A stretch of 64,000 bases of DNA, from assembly GCA_034438015.1 (NCBI GenBank), contig DAOTTD010000383.1, forward strand, positions 41,518 to 105,517, given 5' to 3'. Made by a program: the position numbers and the translations under genes. Origin of the DNA: JACDAE01 sp034438015 (GTDB lineage: Bacteria; Chloroflexota; Ktedonobacteria; Ktedonobacterales; Ktedonobacteraceae). This document shows, piece by piece, positions 34,784-44,008 of the stretch (within the stretch, counting starts at the first letter, position 1; each line of letters starts with the position of its first letter). The notes below the pieces were generated by a model, which was not told where the DNA came from, did no database searches, and was given only the letters and a program-made list of their open reading frames with translations.

Positions 34784-35560
34784 TTACATTACAACCTCTC
34801 CCGTCTTTGCAGGGGAATGTTCGGTGATAGAAAGCGCTTCATCCGCAGAATGAGCCAGCGGCAGCGGCGGGACGCTTCTGAGGCGCTCCTGGACGATAAT
34901 CTTTAAGACACGCCAGCCATCGCGGAACGTGCGCAGATTGCTCTGCCCGAAAAGACGAGGGCGTTCGACACTAGGAACTTCAGCTATTTTCAGGTGTGCT
35001 TTATGTACGCGTATGTTGATCAAGGTCTCAACCTCAAAGCCATCGCAATCAACCTGGATATGACCGAGGCAGTATTTCCAGAAGGCATTATAGCCATAGC
35101 AGAGGTCGCTGTAACGAACTCCGAACAGGATGTTTACCAGTTGGCTGAGTATGTAGTTCCCCGCACTGCGCAGTGGGGTAATATCGTGACTCCCGCCGCC
35201 CTTAATAAAACGCGAGCCCTTCGCGAAATCGTTGCCTGCTAGCAGTGCATCGATGAAAAGGGGTATCTCCTTTGGATCGGTTGAGCCATCGGCGTCGATC
35301 ATCACAACGATGTCGCCTGTGCAGGCGGCAAAACCGAGACGAAGAGCATCGCCCTTGCCCGTTTTCACCTGCTTGATAACGCGGATATCTGGCAGGAGCT
35401 TCTGCGCTACCTCGATGGTGCCATCGGTTGAATGCCCATCAACCAATATAATCTCGCTCACCACTCCTGGAATGTTCGGTAACACATGGTGAAGGTTCTC
35501 TGCTTCATTGCGTGTCGGGATCACGACGCTGATGCGTGGGTAGGGTTGATTTTCTCGCAT
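34784..35560 (-). CDS. Family 2 glycosyltransferase (dolichyl-phosphate mannosyltransferase-like)
   Basis: 258 residues, GT-A fold only, resembling DPM1/polyprenyl-phosphate glycosyltransferases without the C-terminal membrane domain. SVVIPTRNEAENLHHVL opens the fold, EIILVDGHSTDGT follows, and VVMIDADGSTDP has the DxD. YSDLCYGYNAFWKYCLG and DGFEVETLINIRVHKAHL match the later conserved blocks of this group. It may make an undecaprenyl-linked sugar used by the GT-C-like part of the fusion. It is the first gene of the exopolysaccharide set; a 150-base gap with an inverted repeat separates it from the deacetylase gene. Confidence 0.9.
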   Translation of the reverse strand: MRENQPYPRISVVIPTRNEAENLHHVLPNIPGVVSEIILVDGHSTDGTIEVAQKLLPDIRVIKQVKTGKGDALRLGFAACTGDIVVMIDADGSTDPKEIPLFIDALLAGNDFAKGSRFIKGGGSHDITPLRSAGNYILSQLVNILFGVRYSDLCYGYNAFWKYCLGHIQVDCDGFEVETLINIRVHKAHLKIAEVPSVERPRLFGQSNLRTFRDGWRVLKIIVQERLRSVPPLPLAHSADEALSITEHSPAKTGEVVM

Positions 35561-35682
35561 TGCACTATCCTAACTTTTATCTATACAAGAGGAGCCTTTT
35601 CCTCTCGCACGACTACGTTTGAAAAACATTCCTCTATCGATCTGCATTCACTTATCGCTCCAGAGGCATGAGTACATGGCAC

Positions 35683-38600
35683 TCATACCAACTGGCTCAT
35701 TTCTCTCTGTTGGGACCGACTCAGGCTCTCCCTCAATCGCTCAGCAAGAACCTCAGTATGGTCGGTGACACAGGACATATGCGTACCTGGAATCGGATGG
35801 TGCTCAACCTCTTTCTTGCCCCTCATCGCTGGCACGTTGCTCCAGCTTTCCTGAATGAAAGCTTCGTCGGCAGCCCAGTAGAAATCGATCTTTCCGGCAT
35901 AGGCACGCAGTTCGTATCTGCTCACGAGCCAGCTAAAGACGCCCACATAGTCGTTGTAAAGTGCCTCAAGCGGTGGGAACATTTTGTCGAGCCGAGGGTC
36001 TATCGCTGTGAGTTTAGGGAAGTCCGCCAGTCTCTCATCGCCGGGGCGCACAAACCTGAACACGTGACGCAGGGCGTGGCGCGCGCGCAGGTACCAGTGA
36101 GCCTCTGTATCCGACTTCATCCGCAACACCTGGCAGATACGACCGATGACGCTTTGCAACATGTCGGGCTCGTTTGCGATCGATGGATTGATCAGACCTA
36201 GAAAATCAACCTGCTGTCCGGCCTCTTCAAGCTGCCGCGCTACTTCATAAGCGAGCAAGCCGCCATTGCAAAAGCCACCCAACATGTAGGGTCCTTCCGG
36301 CTGAGCGGCACGCAGCGCTTTCACATGAACTGCCGCCATCTCTTCCAACGTGGAAAGATTCCTCAGACCAGCGGTCTTATACGTTTCCAGCACATAGAAT
36401 GGCTGGTCAGAACCTAACGCGCGCGCCAGGGTGAAGCAGTAGAACGCGCCTCCGGTCCAGTCGCCATGCAGGAAGAAGAACGGGCGTAGCGAGCCACTGG
36501 CTTGAACTGCTATCACGGATGTATAATCAGTCGAACTCATATCCTCGGTCAGGGCATTAGCGAGCTGCTCTATCGTTGGACCGGCAAAGAGTGTCGCGAG
36601 CGCGAGCCTCTTTCCACATGCCTGATGTATCTTCTCAATCAAGCGGGCCGCGAGGAGTGAGTGCCCTCCCAGCGAGAAGAAGTTATCCTTGATGCCGATT
36701 GGACGCACATCCAGAAGCTCCTCCCAGATCTGGACAAGCTGGGCCTGTACGAGCGAGGTCGGCCCAACGTAGGCATCTTCGCTCGACACTCTGGTGATCT
36801 CTGGTGCGGGAAGTGCGCGACGGTCAAGCTTCCCGTTGGATGAGATCGGCATCTTCTCAAGCAGCACGAACGCCGAAGGCACCATAAACGCTGGCAACTG
36901 CTGCTGGAGATGCTGTTGTAGCACTGGAATGCTCGCGGTCTCTCCCACTTGCAAGGTCACATATGCTACAAGTCGCTTATCACCAGGCGCATCCTCGCGC
37001 ACGACGACCGCTGCCTCTCTCACGGCTGAATGGCTCTCCAATACAGCCTCGATCTCGCCCAGTTCTATGCGGAAGCCGCGTATCTTGATCTGGTGATCAA
37101 GGCGTCCCAGGTACTCAATCGTCCCATCGGGCAGGTAGCGGGCCAGGTCGCCGGTCTTGTACAGGCGCGCACCCGCTTCTGTAGCAAAGGGATCATCGAT
37201 GAACTTCTGGGCGGTCAGTTCGGGACGGTTGAGGTAGCCGCGTGCAAGGCCGATACCACCAATGTGCAGTTCGCCCGCTACGCCGATCGGAACCGGTTGC
37301 AGCAGCGGATCCAGGATGTGGATCTGTATATTCGCGATCGGGCGTCCAATTGGGACGATGCGCTGACCAGGGGTCTTCTGACATTGCCAGTACGTCACAT
37401 CGACCGCCGCCTCGGTAGGACCGTAGAGGTTGTGCAACTCCGCCTGCATCAATGTGAAGAAACGGTCTTGCAGCTCCGCCGAGAGCGCCTCACCGCTGCA
37501 GATCACGCGCCGCAGCTTTGGAAAGGTATGGTGGCGCGCCTCCTCCAGGAATACCTGAAGCATGGAGGGGACGAAGTGGAGCGTTGTAATCTCCTGCGTC
37601 CTGAGCAGCTCAGCCAGGTAGACGGGATCTTTATGACCACCGGGACGTGCCACGACGAGATGCGCCCCTGTAAGCGACGGCCAGAAGAACTCCCACACCG
37701 AGACATCGAAGCTGAAGGGTGTCTTCTGTAAAACGCGGTCCTGCGACGTAAGATGATATGCGTCCTGCATCCAGAGCAAACGATTGCAGATGGCGCGATG
37801 CGTATTCATCGCCCCCTTCGGCCTGCCGGTAGAGCCGGAAGTGTAGATCACATAGGCGAGATGATGCGGCTGCACCTCGCGCTCCATATTCTCCGAAGCC
37901 TGGCGGGCGATGATGGGCCAGTCGGTGTCCACGCAGACTACCTGTGCCTGCGAAGCTGGGAACTGTCCGAGCAGATGGGACTGCGTAAGCAGCACAGGGG
38001 CCTGGGCATCTTCGAGCATGAATGTGATACGGTCCTGCGGATAGTCGGGGTCCACAGGCACATAGGCACCACCTGCCTTCAGAATAGCCAGCAGTCCAAC
38101 AACCAGTTCGAGCGAACGCTGCATGCAGACGCCGACCAGCACATCGGGACCAACTCCCAGTTCTCGCAGGTGGTGCGCCAACTGATTCGCCCGCTTATTG
38201 AGTTCGTGATACGTCAAGCGCTCTTGCTCAAAGGAGACAGCGATCGCCTGTGGTGTGCGCTCCACCTGCTCCTCGATAAGCTGGTGCAGACAGGCACTCT
38301 CGGGATAGGCCACCTGGGTCGCATTCCAGTCGACCAGGATCGTGCGCCGCTCGTCTTCCTTTAGCAAGGGCAGCTTCTCAATGTGCTGTTCAGGATGCGC
38401 AACAATGCCTTCCAGCAGCGTCTCCAGGTGCCCGATCATGCGGATAATCGTCGCATCCTCAAAGAGGTCCGTATTGTAGACGAAGCGACCGACCAGGCCC
38501 TCAGTACGCTCATCGATCTCGACGGAGAGATCGAACTTCGACGTATATGTTTGTACATCCATCTGAGAGCATGTCCAATTAGCAGGCAGTTCGGGCAGAG

Positions 38601-39789
38601 AAGGCTGATAGGCCAGCAGGACCTGCACGAGCGGGCTATAGCTCAGGGTACGCTCGGGTTGCAGTTCCTTCACTACATATTCGAATGGCACATCCTCGTG
38701 ACGACGAGCTGATAATATCACCTCGCGGACCCGGACAAGCAGTTCGCGGAAGGTAGGATTGCCATCCATATTCGTGCGCAGCGCCAGCGTGTTCAAGAAG
38801 TAGCCCACCAGTCCCTGAACTTCGGGGCGCTTGCGATCAGAGGAGACGGTACCGATCACGAGATCGTTCTGGCCAGTGTAGCGATGAAGCAGCGTCTGAA
38901 AGGCCGCCGTCACCGTCATGTACAGCGTTACACCCTCCTGACGACTCAAGGATTTCAGAGCGTCGGTGAGACGGCGTGAGAACGCAAAGGTCTGCACCGA
39001 GCCACGATAGCGCTGTACCGCCGGACGAGGATGGTCAGAGGGCAGTTCCAGCACCTGCGGAGCTCCGGCGAGCTGCTCTTTCCAATACACCAGCTCTTTC
39101 GCAACGGCCTCTTTCTGCTGGAACTCCCGCTGCCAGGCAGCAAAGTCGGCATATTGTAGAGGCAACGGAGCCAATGGAGAGGCTTCTCCGCGCGAGAACG
39201 CCTCGTAGAGTGCGTACAGTTCAGGCAAAAAGATCTGGTAGATAGCCACGGCATCAAAGATGATATGATGCAGCGTCATGTATAGACGGTGATCGTTCTC
39301 GTTCAAATGAACGAGGATGGCGCGCAATAATGGTCCGTGAGCAAGATCAAAAGGCGGTATCGCATTTTCGGTCGCCAGCCGTACGGCCTCGCCCTCTCGC
39401 TCGGCAGCGGGCAGGTGGCTCAGATCGATCACCGGCAGCTTCAATGGCATAGTGGGTTGAACGATCTGGACAGGTTGCCCATCGATAACTGGAAAAACAG
39501 TGCGCCAGACTTCATGGCGATTGACGAACTCATTTAAGCTCTTTTCGAGAGCAGGCACGTCCAACGCGCCGGTTATGCGCAGCGTCGTGCTCTCGTTATA
39601 CATAGGAGAGTCGGGCATCAGTTGAGCCAGGAGCCAGAGCTGCTGCTGCCCAAAGGACAGCGGAGCCGGGCTCGTTGAAGAGCGCCTGGGAATCGCACTG
39701 ACCGGAGCAGCGGTCTGTGATAGATTCCCACGCAGGTATCTGTCAAGGAGGGCGCGCCTGGCCTCAGAAAGATCCGTCGTTTTTTGCAT
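35683..39789 (-). CDS. NRPS module C-A-T-TE, serine-type adenylation code
   Basis: The 1368-residue terminal module has the EntF layout. The condensation domain (about residues 30-450) has HHIIFDA with active His175. The adenylation domain (about 480-1000) has AYVIYTSGSTGRPKG, NLYGPTEAAVD, YKTGDL and the A10 lysine in NGKLDRRALP. Reading the specificity positions against GrsA gives D-V-W-H-I-S-L-V-D-K, close to known serine codes. The carrier domain has LGGHSLLAA with Ser1044. In the thioesterase (about 1130-1350) the nucleophile motif is GFCNGG, so Cys1174 replaces the usual Ser. I chose the start at 39789 (MQKTTDLSEARR), which has AAAGGGA upstream. It lies 53 bases after the A-T protein gene, in the same operon. 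Confidence 0.92.
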   Translation of the reverse strand: MQKTTDLSEARRALLDRYLRGNLSQTAAPVSAIPRRSSTSPAPLSFGQQQLWLLAQLMPDSPMYNESTTLRITGALDVPALEKSLNEFVNRHEVWRTVFPVIDGQPVQIVQPTMPLKLPVIDLSHLPAAEREGEAVRLATENAIPPFDLAHGPLLRAILVHLNENDHRLYMTLHHIIFDAVAIYQIFLPELYALYEAFSRGEASPLAPLPLQYADFAAWQREFQQKEAVAKELVYWKEQLAGAPQVLELPSDHPRPAVQRYRGSVQTFAFSRRLTDALKSLSRQEGVTLYMTVTAAFQTLLHRYTGQNDLVIGTVSSDRKRPEVQGLVGYFLNTLALRTNMDGNPTFRELLVRVREVILSARRHEDVPFEYVVKELQPERTLSYSPLVQVLLAYQPSLPELPANWTCSQMDVQTYTSKFDLSVEIDERTEGLVGRFVYNTDLFEDATIIRMIGHLETLLEGIVAHPEQHIEKLPLLKEDERRTILVDWNATQVAYPESACLHQLIEEQVERTPQAIAVSFEQERLTYHELNKRANQLAHHLRELGVGPDVLVGVCMQRSLELVVGLLAILKAGGAYVPVDPDYPQDRITFMLEDAQAPVLLTQSHLLGQFPASQAQVVCVDTDWPIIARQASENMEREVQPHHLAYVIYTSGSTGRPKGAMNTHRAICNRLLWMQDAYHLTSQDRVLQKTPFSFDVSVWEFFWPSLTGAHLVVARPGGHKDPVYLAELLRTQEITTLHFVPSMLQVFLEEARHHTFPKLRRVICSGEALSAELQDRFFTLMQAELHNLYGPTEAAVDVTYWQCQKTPGQRIVPIGRPIANIQIHILDPLLQPVPIGVAGELHIGGIGLARGYLNRPELTAQKFIDDPFATEAGARLYKTGDLARYLPDGTIEYLGRLDHQIKIRGFRIELGEIEAVLESHSAVREAAVVVREDAPGDKRLVAYVTLQVGETASIPVLQQHLQQQLPAFMVPSAFVLLEKMPISSNGKLDRRALPAPEITRVSSEDAYVGPTSLVQAQLVQIWEELLDVRPIGIKDNFFSLGGHSLLAARLIEKIHQACGKRLALATLFAGPTIEQLANALTEDMSSTDYTSVIAVQASGSLRPFFFLHGDWTGGAFYCFTLARALGSDQPFYVLETYKTAGLRNLSTLEEMAAVHVKALRAAQPEGPYMLGGFCNGGLLAYEVARQLEEAGQQVDFLGLINPSIANEPDMLQSVIGRICQVLRMKSDTEAHWYLRARHALRHVFRFVRPGDERLADFPKLTAIDPRLDKMFPPLEALYNDYVGVFSWLVSRYELRAYAGKIDFYWAADEAFIQESWSNVPAMRGKKEVEHHPIPGTHMSCVTDHTEVLAERLRESLSRSQQREMSQLV

Positions 39790-39842
39790 ACTATTCATTC
39801 CCTTTAGGCGAGAAACCATTTTATAAATTGAAAAATTTGAAT

Positions 39843-41828
39843 CTATGCGAGCGATTGCTCAGATTGAAGCAATTGCATTATCTCGTCTTCGCTCATCGAT
39901 TCCAGTCTGATAACGATCAGTTGCTCAATCTCTAGCGCCAGTTGCCGCGCTGTCGGTGCATCGAACACGACGGGCAAAGGAAGCTCGACCGCGAAGGTAC
40001 TGGTTATTTGCGTAGCCAGATCAGCCGCCAGTAGAGAGTGGCCACCGAGAGCAAAGAAATCATCATCTATACCAACCTGCTCTAGTCCCAGGAGAGCCGC
40101 CATAAGCGCAACGAGGCGCTCCTCAGTAGGTGTGGTGGGGGCAGCGATGATCTGATCTCGCAACGTATTTGCGGCAGTGGGAACAGGCAAAGCCGCGCGA
40201 TCCACTTTGCCACCTGAATTGAGTGGGAACGAATCCACTATGACGAAAGCAGAAGGGACCATATAGTCAGGTAAGCGTGCCAGCAGATCATTGCGCAACG
40301 CAGTGGCCGAGGGTTGCGCGTCGTGCTCCAGCACGAGGTAAGCCACCAGGCGTCTGTTGCCAGGAACATCCTCACGCGCCACCACCGAACTGGACTCAAT
40401 AGACGGGTGCATATCGAGTACGCTTTCGATCTCATTCAGCTCGATGCGGTAGCCGCGAATCTTGACCTGTTGATCGCTGCGACCCCGGAACTCGATGCGG
40501 CCATCGGGCAGATAGCTGACGAGATCGCCGGTCTTATAGAGCCTGGAGCCCTCCTCGCTGCCGAAAGGATTGGCAATGAATCTCTCAGCAGTCAGTTCGG
40601 GACGATTGAGATAGCCCTTCGCCAGCCCGACGCCGCCGATATACAGTTCGCCCGCTACTCCAATAGGCACCTGGCGCAACTGCTCATCGAGCACGTAGAG
40701 CTGTACATTTGCGATCGGACGCCCAATCGAAGGCAGTCGATCGGCATATGGCGTTGGGGGGACGCGCTCGAACGTTGCCACAACTGTCGCTTCGGTTGGG
40801 CCATAGTTATTAATAAAGGTAAATGGGAGACCGGCGGGCGGATAATGATGCAGCGCATCACCTCCCGTGAGCAGGAAACGCAGGCGCGTCTCCGCCGGCC
40901 ACTCCAGGGTTATCAGACTCTCTGCCATAATAGTAGGTACAAGAATGAGCGTTATAGTATGCTCGACCAGCCAGTCACGCAGGGCGCGAGACACGCTACG
41001 AATACCCTCATCGACGATATGGACACTGGCCCCGGCGGTGAGAGGAGGCCAGATCTCCTTGATCGTCACATCGAAAGATGGGCTGGCAAACTGCGCTGTG
41101 CGATCAGAAGCAGTGAGCCCAAACGTCTGACGATACCAATGTACCAGGTTGAGCAGACTACGATGCGTGATCTGCACACCCTTCGGTTGACCAGTAGAAC
41201 CGGATGTATAAATGACATATGCGACGTTATCAGCCGTAATAGTAGTGTTGAGATCCGTGGAACTCTCACGCGCTAACTGTGCGGCATCACCATCCACACA
41301 GATCACTTCGATCTCATGTGCTGCCACGAGACGCCCGGCAATAGCTTCCCTCGTAACCAGAACGGAGATGTCAGCGTCCTCCAGCATAAAGGCAAGGCGC
41401 TCATCGGGATAAGATGGGTCCAATGGCACATAAGCGCCGCCGGCCTTCAAGATGCCAAGCAAGCCTACAAACATGTCAAGTGAACGATCGAGGCAGAGAC
41501 CTACCAGTGTATCGGGTCCCACACCGCAGCCTTTCAGGTAGTGAGCAAGCTGGTTAGCGCGCTCGTTGAGCTCCCTATAACTGAGCTGCTGACCATCCTT
41601 TACCACAGCGATCGCTTCAGGCATAGTAGCCGCCTGCAACGCCACTAGTTGAGGAATAAAAACATCTTGAGGAAAGTTCTGCGTAGTGACATCATTCCAT
41701 GCCAGTAACTGCTGTCGCTCACTCTCTGTCAAGGAAGGTGATTCTGCCCGTTGCATCTCTTTTAAATCTCCAGGAACGCCACAAACAGTTCCATTTTCAC
41801 TACGATCACTACTCTCACGACGATACAT
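39843..41828 (-). CDS. NRPS loading protein, adenylation-thiolation (A-T)
   Basis: 661 residues without a condensation domain. The adenylation domain has LSYRELNERANQLAHYL, AYVIYTSGSTGQPKG, NNYGPTEATVVATF, YKTGDL, KIRGYRIELNEIE and the A10 lysine in NSGGKVDRAALP. The carrier domain ends the protein (FFALGGHSLLAADL). Its specificity positions read D-V-K-L-L-G-N-V-V-K, which I cannot match to a known amino acid. It would load the first residue and pass it to the serine module, giving a dipeptide-sized product. ATG at 41828 with AGAGGAG nine bases upstream; an in-frame extension to 41903 has no ribosome site. Confidence 0.92.
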   Translation of the reverse strand: MYRRESSDRSENGTVCGVPGDLKEMQRAESPSLTESERQQLLAWNDVTTQNFPQDVFIPQLVALQAATMPEAIAVVKDGQQLSYRELNERANQLAHYLKGCGVGPDTLVGLCLDRSLDMFVGLLGILKAGGAYVPLDPSYPDERLAFMLEDADISVLVTREAIAGRLVAAHEIEVICVDGDAAQLARESSTDLNTTITADNVAYVIYTSGSTGQPKGVQITHRSLLNLVHWYRQTFGLTASDRTAQFASPSFDVTIKEIWPPLTAGASVHIVDEGIRSVSRALRDWLVEHTITLILVPTIMAESLITLEWPAETRLRFLLTGGDALHHYPPAGLPFTFINNYGPTEATVVATFERVPPTPYADRLPSIGRPIANVQLYVLDEQLRQVPIGVAGELYIGGVGLAKGYLNRPELTAERFIANPFGSEEGSRLYKTGDLVSYLPDGRIEFRGRSDQQVKIRGYRIELNEIESVLDMHPSIESSSVVAREDVPGNRRLVAYLVLEHDAQPSATALRNDLLARLPDYMVPSAFVIVDSFPLNSGGKVDRAALPVPTAANTLRDQIIAAPTTPTEERLVALMAALLGLEQVGIDDDFFALGGHSLLAADLATQITSTFAVELPLPVVFDAPTARQLALEIEQLIVIRLESMSEDEIMQLLQSEQSLA

Positions 41829-42663
41829 ATATAGCATCTCCTCTTTTTTGTATAATGCACAGCGATTACACTGCCTGCCATCCACCGGGTAGCCGATATT
41901 CAAGGAACAGCGCGCTCCTCTACTATCGAAAGGTATAGAGATTTATTTTACATATACTGATATACGGCAGACAGATATATTTCTCGCTTGTAAAGTTTAT
42001 TAAGACAACAAATGCAACCTTCTCTATAAAGAAATGTCAGGAAAGCCAGTTGGAACATCTCCCCATATTTCGACCGGCTTGTAACCTTATCAGACAAAGA
42101 GAGGAAGCAGAAAAGTTTTCTACATTTACTTTTTCCTTACCTTAAAAAATTACAAAATTGGGCCTCAAAAGTCAATACGAAAATCAGGCGGAATGGGGGG
42201 AGTTATGGGGATACGGGTTGAGATACCTTAACGACTCTCTACTTCAGAGCAAAACTATCAATAAATCATCAAGGCAGGGTGTTAATCCGGTGCAAAAAGG
42301 GTGTGAATGGAGTGAAGAGCGCCTGTTCAATATTCTCAGAGGGGCAGAATCGTGCACCTTGTTTTATGTATAGTGCCACATGGCTATAAAAAAATACTAT
42401 GCACTAACCGCCTGGCAGAGTCATGCATCAAGGTAGAGAGAGGGTTCAGCAGCCTTTCTGTCCGCTACTTCGTTGATGTAGTAATAACTTCACCAGGACA
42501 GCATGTGACTTGTATTTTTTCTCAAAATCGTGTACCATCCCAACTCAAGGGTAAGATTCAGTATGCAAAGGGAGGTAGTAACCGGTTATGAGCCGTTTCT
42601 CCCAGAGAGAAAGCAAAGATCTCCACTGAGTACTCGTTATGGGTTGCGAAAAGGTATCAGAAT
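41829..42663. other. 835-base AT-rich divergent intergenic region
   Basis: This separates the NRPS operon from the PrnB-like gene. It is clearly richer in A and T than its surroundings and has only short ORFs without homology that I can see (the frames at 42158 and 42352 lack ribosome sites). I looked for an MbtH-like gene here and found none. It must hold both divergent promoters. Confidence 0.5.
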
Positions 42664-43902
42664 ATGGATGGGGAGGTTGAGATTTCTACACCTGATGTAT
42701 CAAATAGGTTTTTTCAATGGTCATTTGAGGGGGATGTATCAACAATGAGCTTTATTATGGCAGCAGAGCGGGGAGGCAGCTCAAGCGGCTACTTTCACGC
42801 CTCGATAGAAAATTTAAAAAAAGAGAGGGGACGAAATCAAGCAATAGCAGAGGCCGATCCATTAGGGGTTGACGCAGCGATCCAGGCGCTTCCGGCACTC
42901 AACGACCGGGCGGATATCGCGGCCATTCGAGATATCACGGAGCTCGCCGTCACCAACGTACAGGACGCGATGAGAAGCGACTTCGTCTATGCCAGCGCGG
43001 CAATTCGAGACATTTGCATGTTTGGAGCCTCATTAACGCGCTTTAATGTTGAGCCGTCGCAGTGCGTTCCGGGCTTCAGCAAGACGCTGCTCGGGCTTGC
43101 GGCGGGCGCGGAAGCAACACTTCCCAGAGATTCTTTCATCGATTACACATCGCGCAATCCAGATGGAGATAGAGAACGGCGCTTCTCATCTCAACCAGAA
43201 GAAGAGATTTTTATCGATAGCCTGCGCCAGGGTATGGCGTCGCTCGACTACTGCCTCGAGGATCTCGTCCTGGCCTATACCTATTCTTTCGCAGAAAAGG
43301 AGTTCGCTACACATTGTTACACGGCAGCAGACAGCTTCCAGACAATGATCGACTCCATTGTAAAGGTTAAGAAGAAGATCACGCCAGAGGTGTTTACCCA
43401 CTCTATCAGACCCTTTTTCGAGCCTTTTGCCGTCGATGGAGTGGCGTATAGCGCTCCTAGCGGCGCTGAAATGTCTATATTAAATGTCGATCTGATCATC
43501 TGGGGCCTTGAATGTAAAGATGAGCTTTATGAAAAATATGTGCGAGCGAATATACTACGCCTCCCTATCATTTACCAGGAGCTCTGCCAGCAATTTGAAG
43601 GGCTGCCTTCGATGATGAGTAGGATGCAGGAGCGCCTCCTATCGGATACGCCCCTGAACGAGAACGAGCACAACTCTGTGCAGGCACTCTATCATTTATT
43701 GACAAAAATCTATTCTTTTCGCATGCCTCACTATAAAGTGGCAGAGGATAATGTTAAGCTGCGTCTGAAGGAGACGGGGGGGGCTGAGGTCAAGGGCAGT
43801 GGTGGCTTCGGTATCGATGAAGTGAAATATGTGCTCGATCAGACCATCAAGAGCCGGCAACTGCTCTTGCAACTCTTGCCAGGAGTCAACGCTCACCGGT
43901 AG
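42664..43902 (+). CDS. PrnB-like haem protein (monodechloroaminopyrrolnitrin synthase family)
   Basis: The 412 residues align along most of their length with PrnB, which rearranges chlorotryptophan in pyrrolnitrin synthesis and has the indoleamine/tryptophan 2,3-dioxygenase fold. Shared blocks are ADPLGVDAAIQALPALN, AAIRDICMFGASLTR with EPSQCVPG, IRPFFEPFAVDG with AEMSI, IYSFRMPHYKVAE and KGSGGFG. The proximal haem ligand of PrnB corresponds to His356 here. The start is uncertain: ATG 42664 has AAAGGTA, while ATG 42745 follows a run of G and would remove 27 residues. There is no tryptophan halogenase or other prn gene nearby, so the substrate is probably different. It is divergent from the NRPS genes. 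Confidence 0.82.
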   Translation: MDGEVEISTPDVSNRFFQWSFEGDVSTMSFIMAAERGGSSSGYFHASIENLKKERGRNQAIAEADPLGVDAAIQALPALNDRADIAAIRDITELAVTNVQDAMRSDFVYASAAIRDICMFGASLTRFNVEPSQCVPGFSKTLLGLAAGAEATLPRDSFIDYTSRNPDGDRERRFSSQPEEEIFIDSLRQGMASLDYCLEDLVLAYTYSFAEKEFATHCYTAADSFQTMIDSIVKVKKKITPEVFTHSIRPFFEPFAVDGVAYSAPSGAEMSILNVDLIIWGLECKDELYEKYVRANILRLPIIYQELCQQFEGLPSMMSRMQERLLSDTPLNENEHNSVQALYHLLTKIYSFRMPHYKVAEDNVKLRLKETGGAEVKGSGGFGIDEVKYVLDQTIKSRQLLLQLLPGVNAHR

Positions 43903-43925
43903 AGATGTCTCTACCACCAGATGTC

Positions 43926-43961
43926 GGGCGATGTTTGATTGTTTAAGATCAAATACCGCCC
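43926..43961. terminator. Hairpin between convergent PrnB-like and ATP-grasp genes
   Basis: GGGCG / CGCCC outer and TTTGAT / ATCAAA inner stems between two convergent stop codons. There is no strong T-run, so termination is inferred from position. Confidence 0.4.
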
Positions 43962-44008
43962 ACTTTCACATATTGCCGGAAGACGGGGCGCCACACCCTG
44001 CCTGCTAG

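Noticed and set aside
39337..39537. Short frame opposite the condensation domain
   Set aside because: Antisense to a well-conserved NRPS domain without start signals.
42158..42748. Small ORFs in the NRPS-PrnB intergenic region, considered as MbtH-like genes
   Set aside because: No MbtH signature (NxExQxSxWP-type) and no ribosome sites; the region is AT-rich non-coding DNA.
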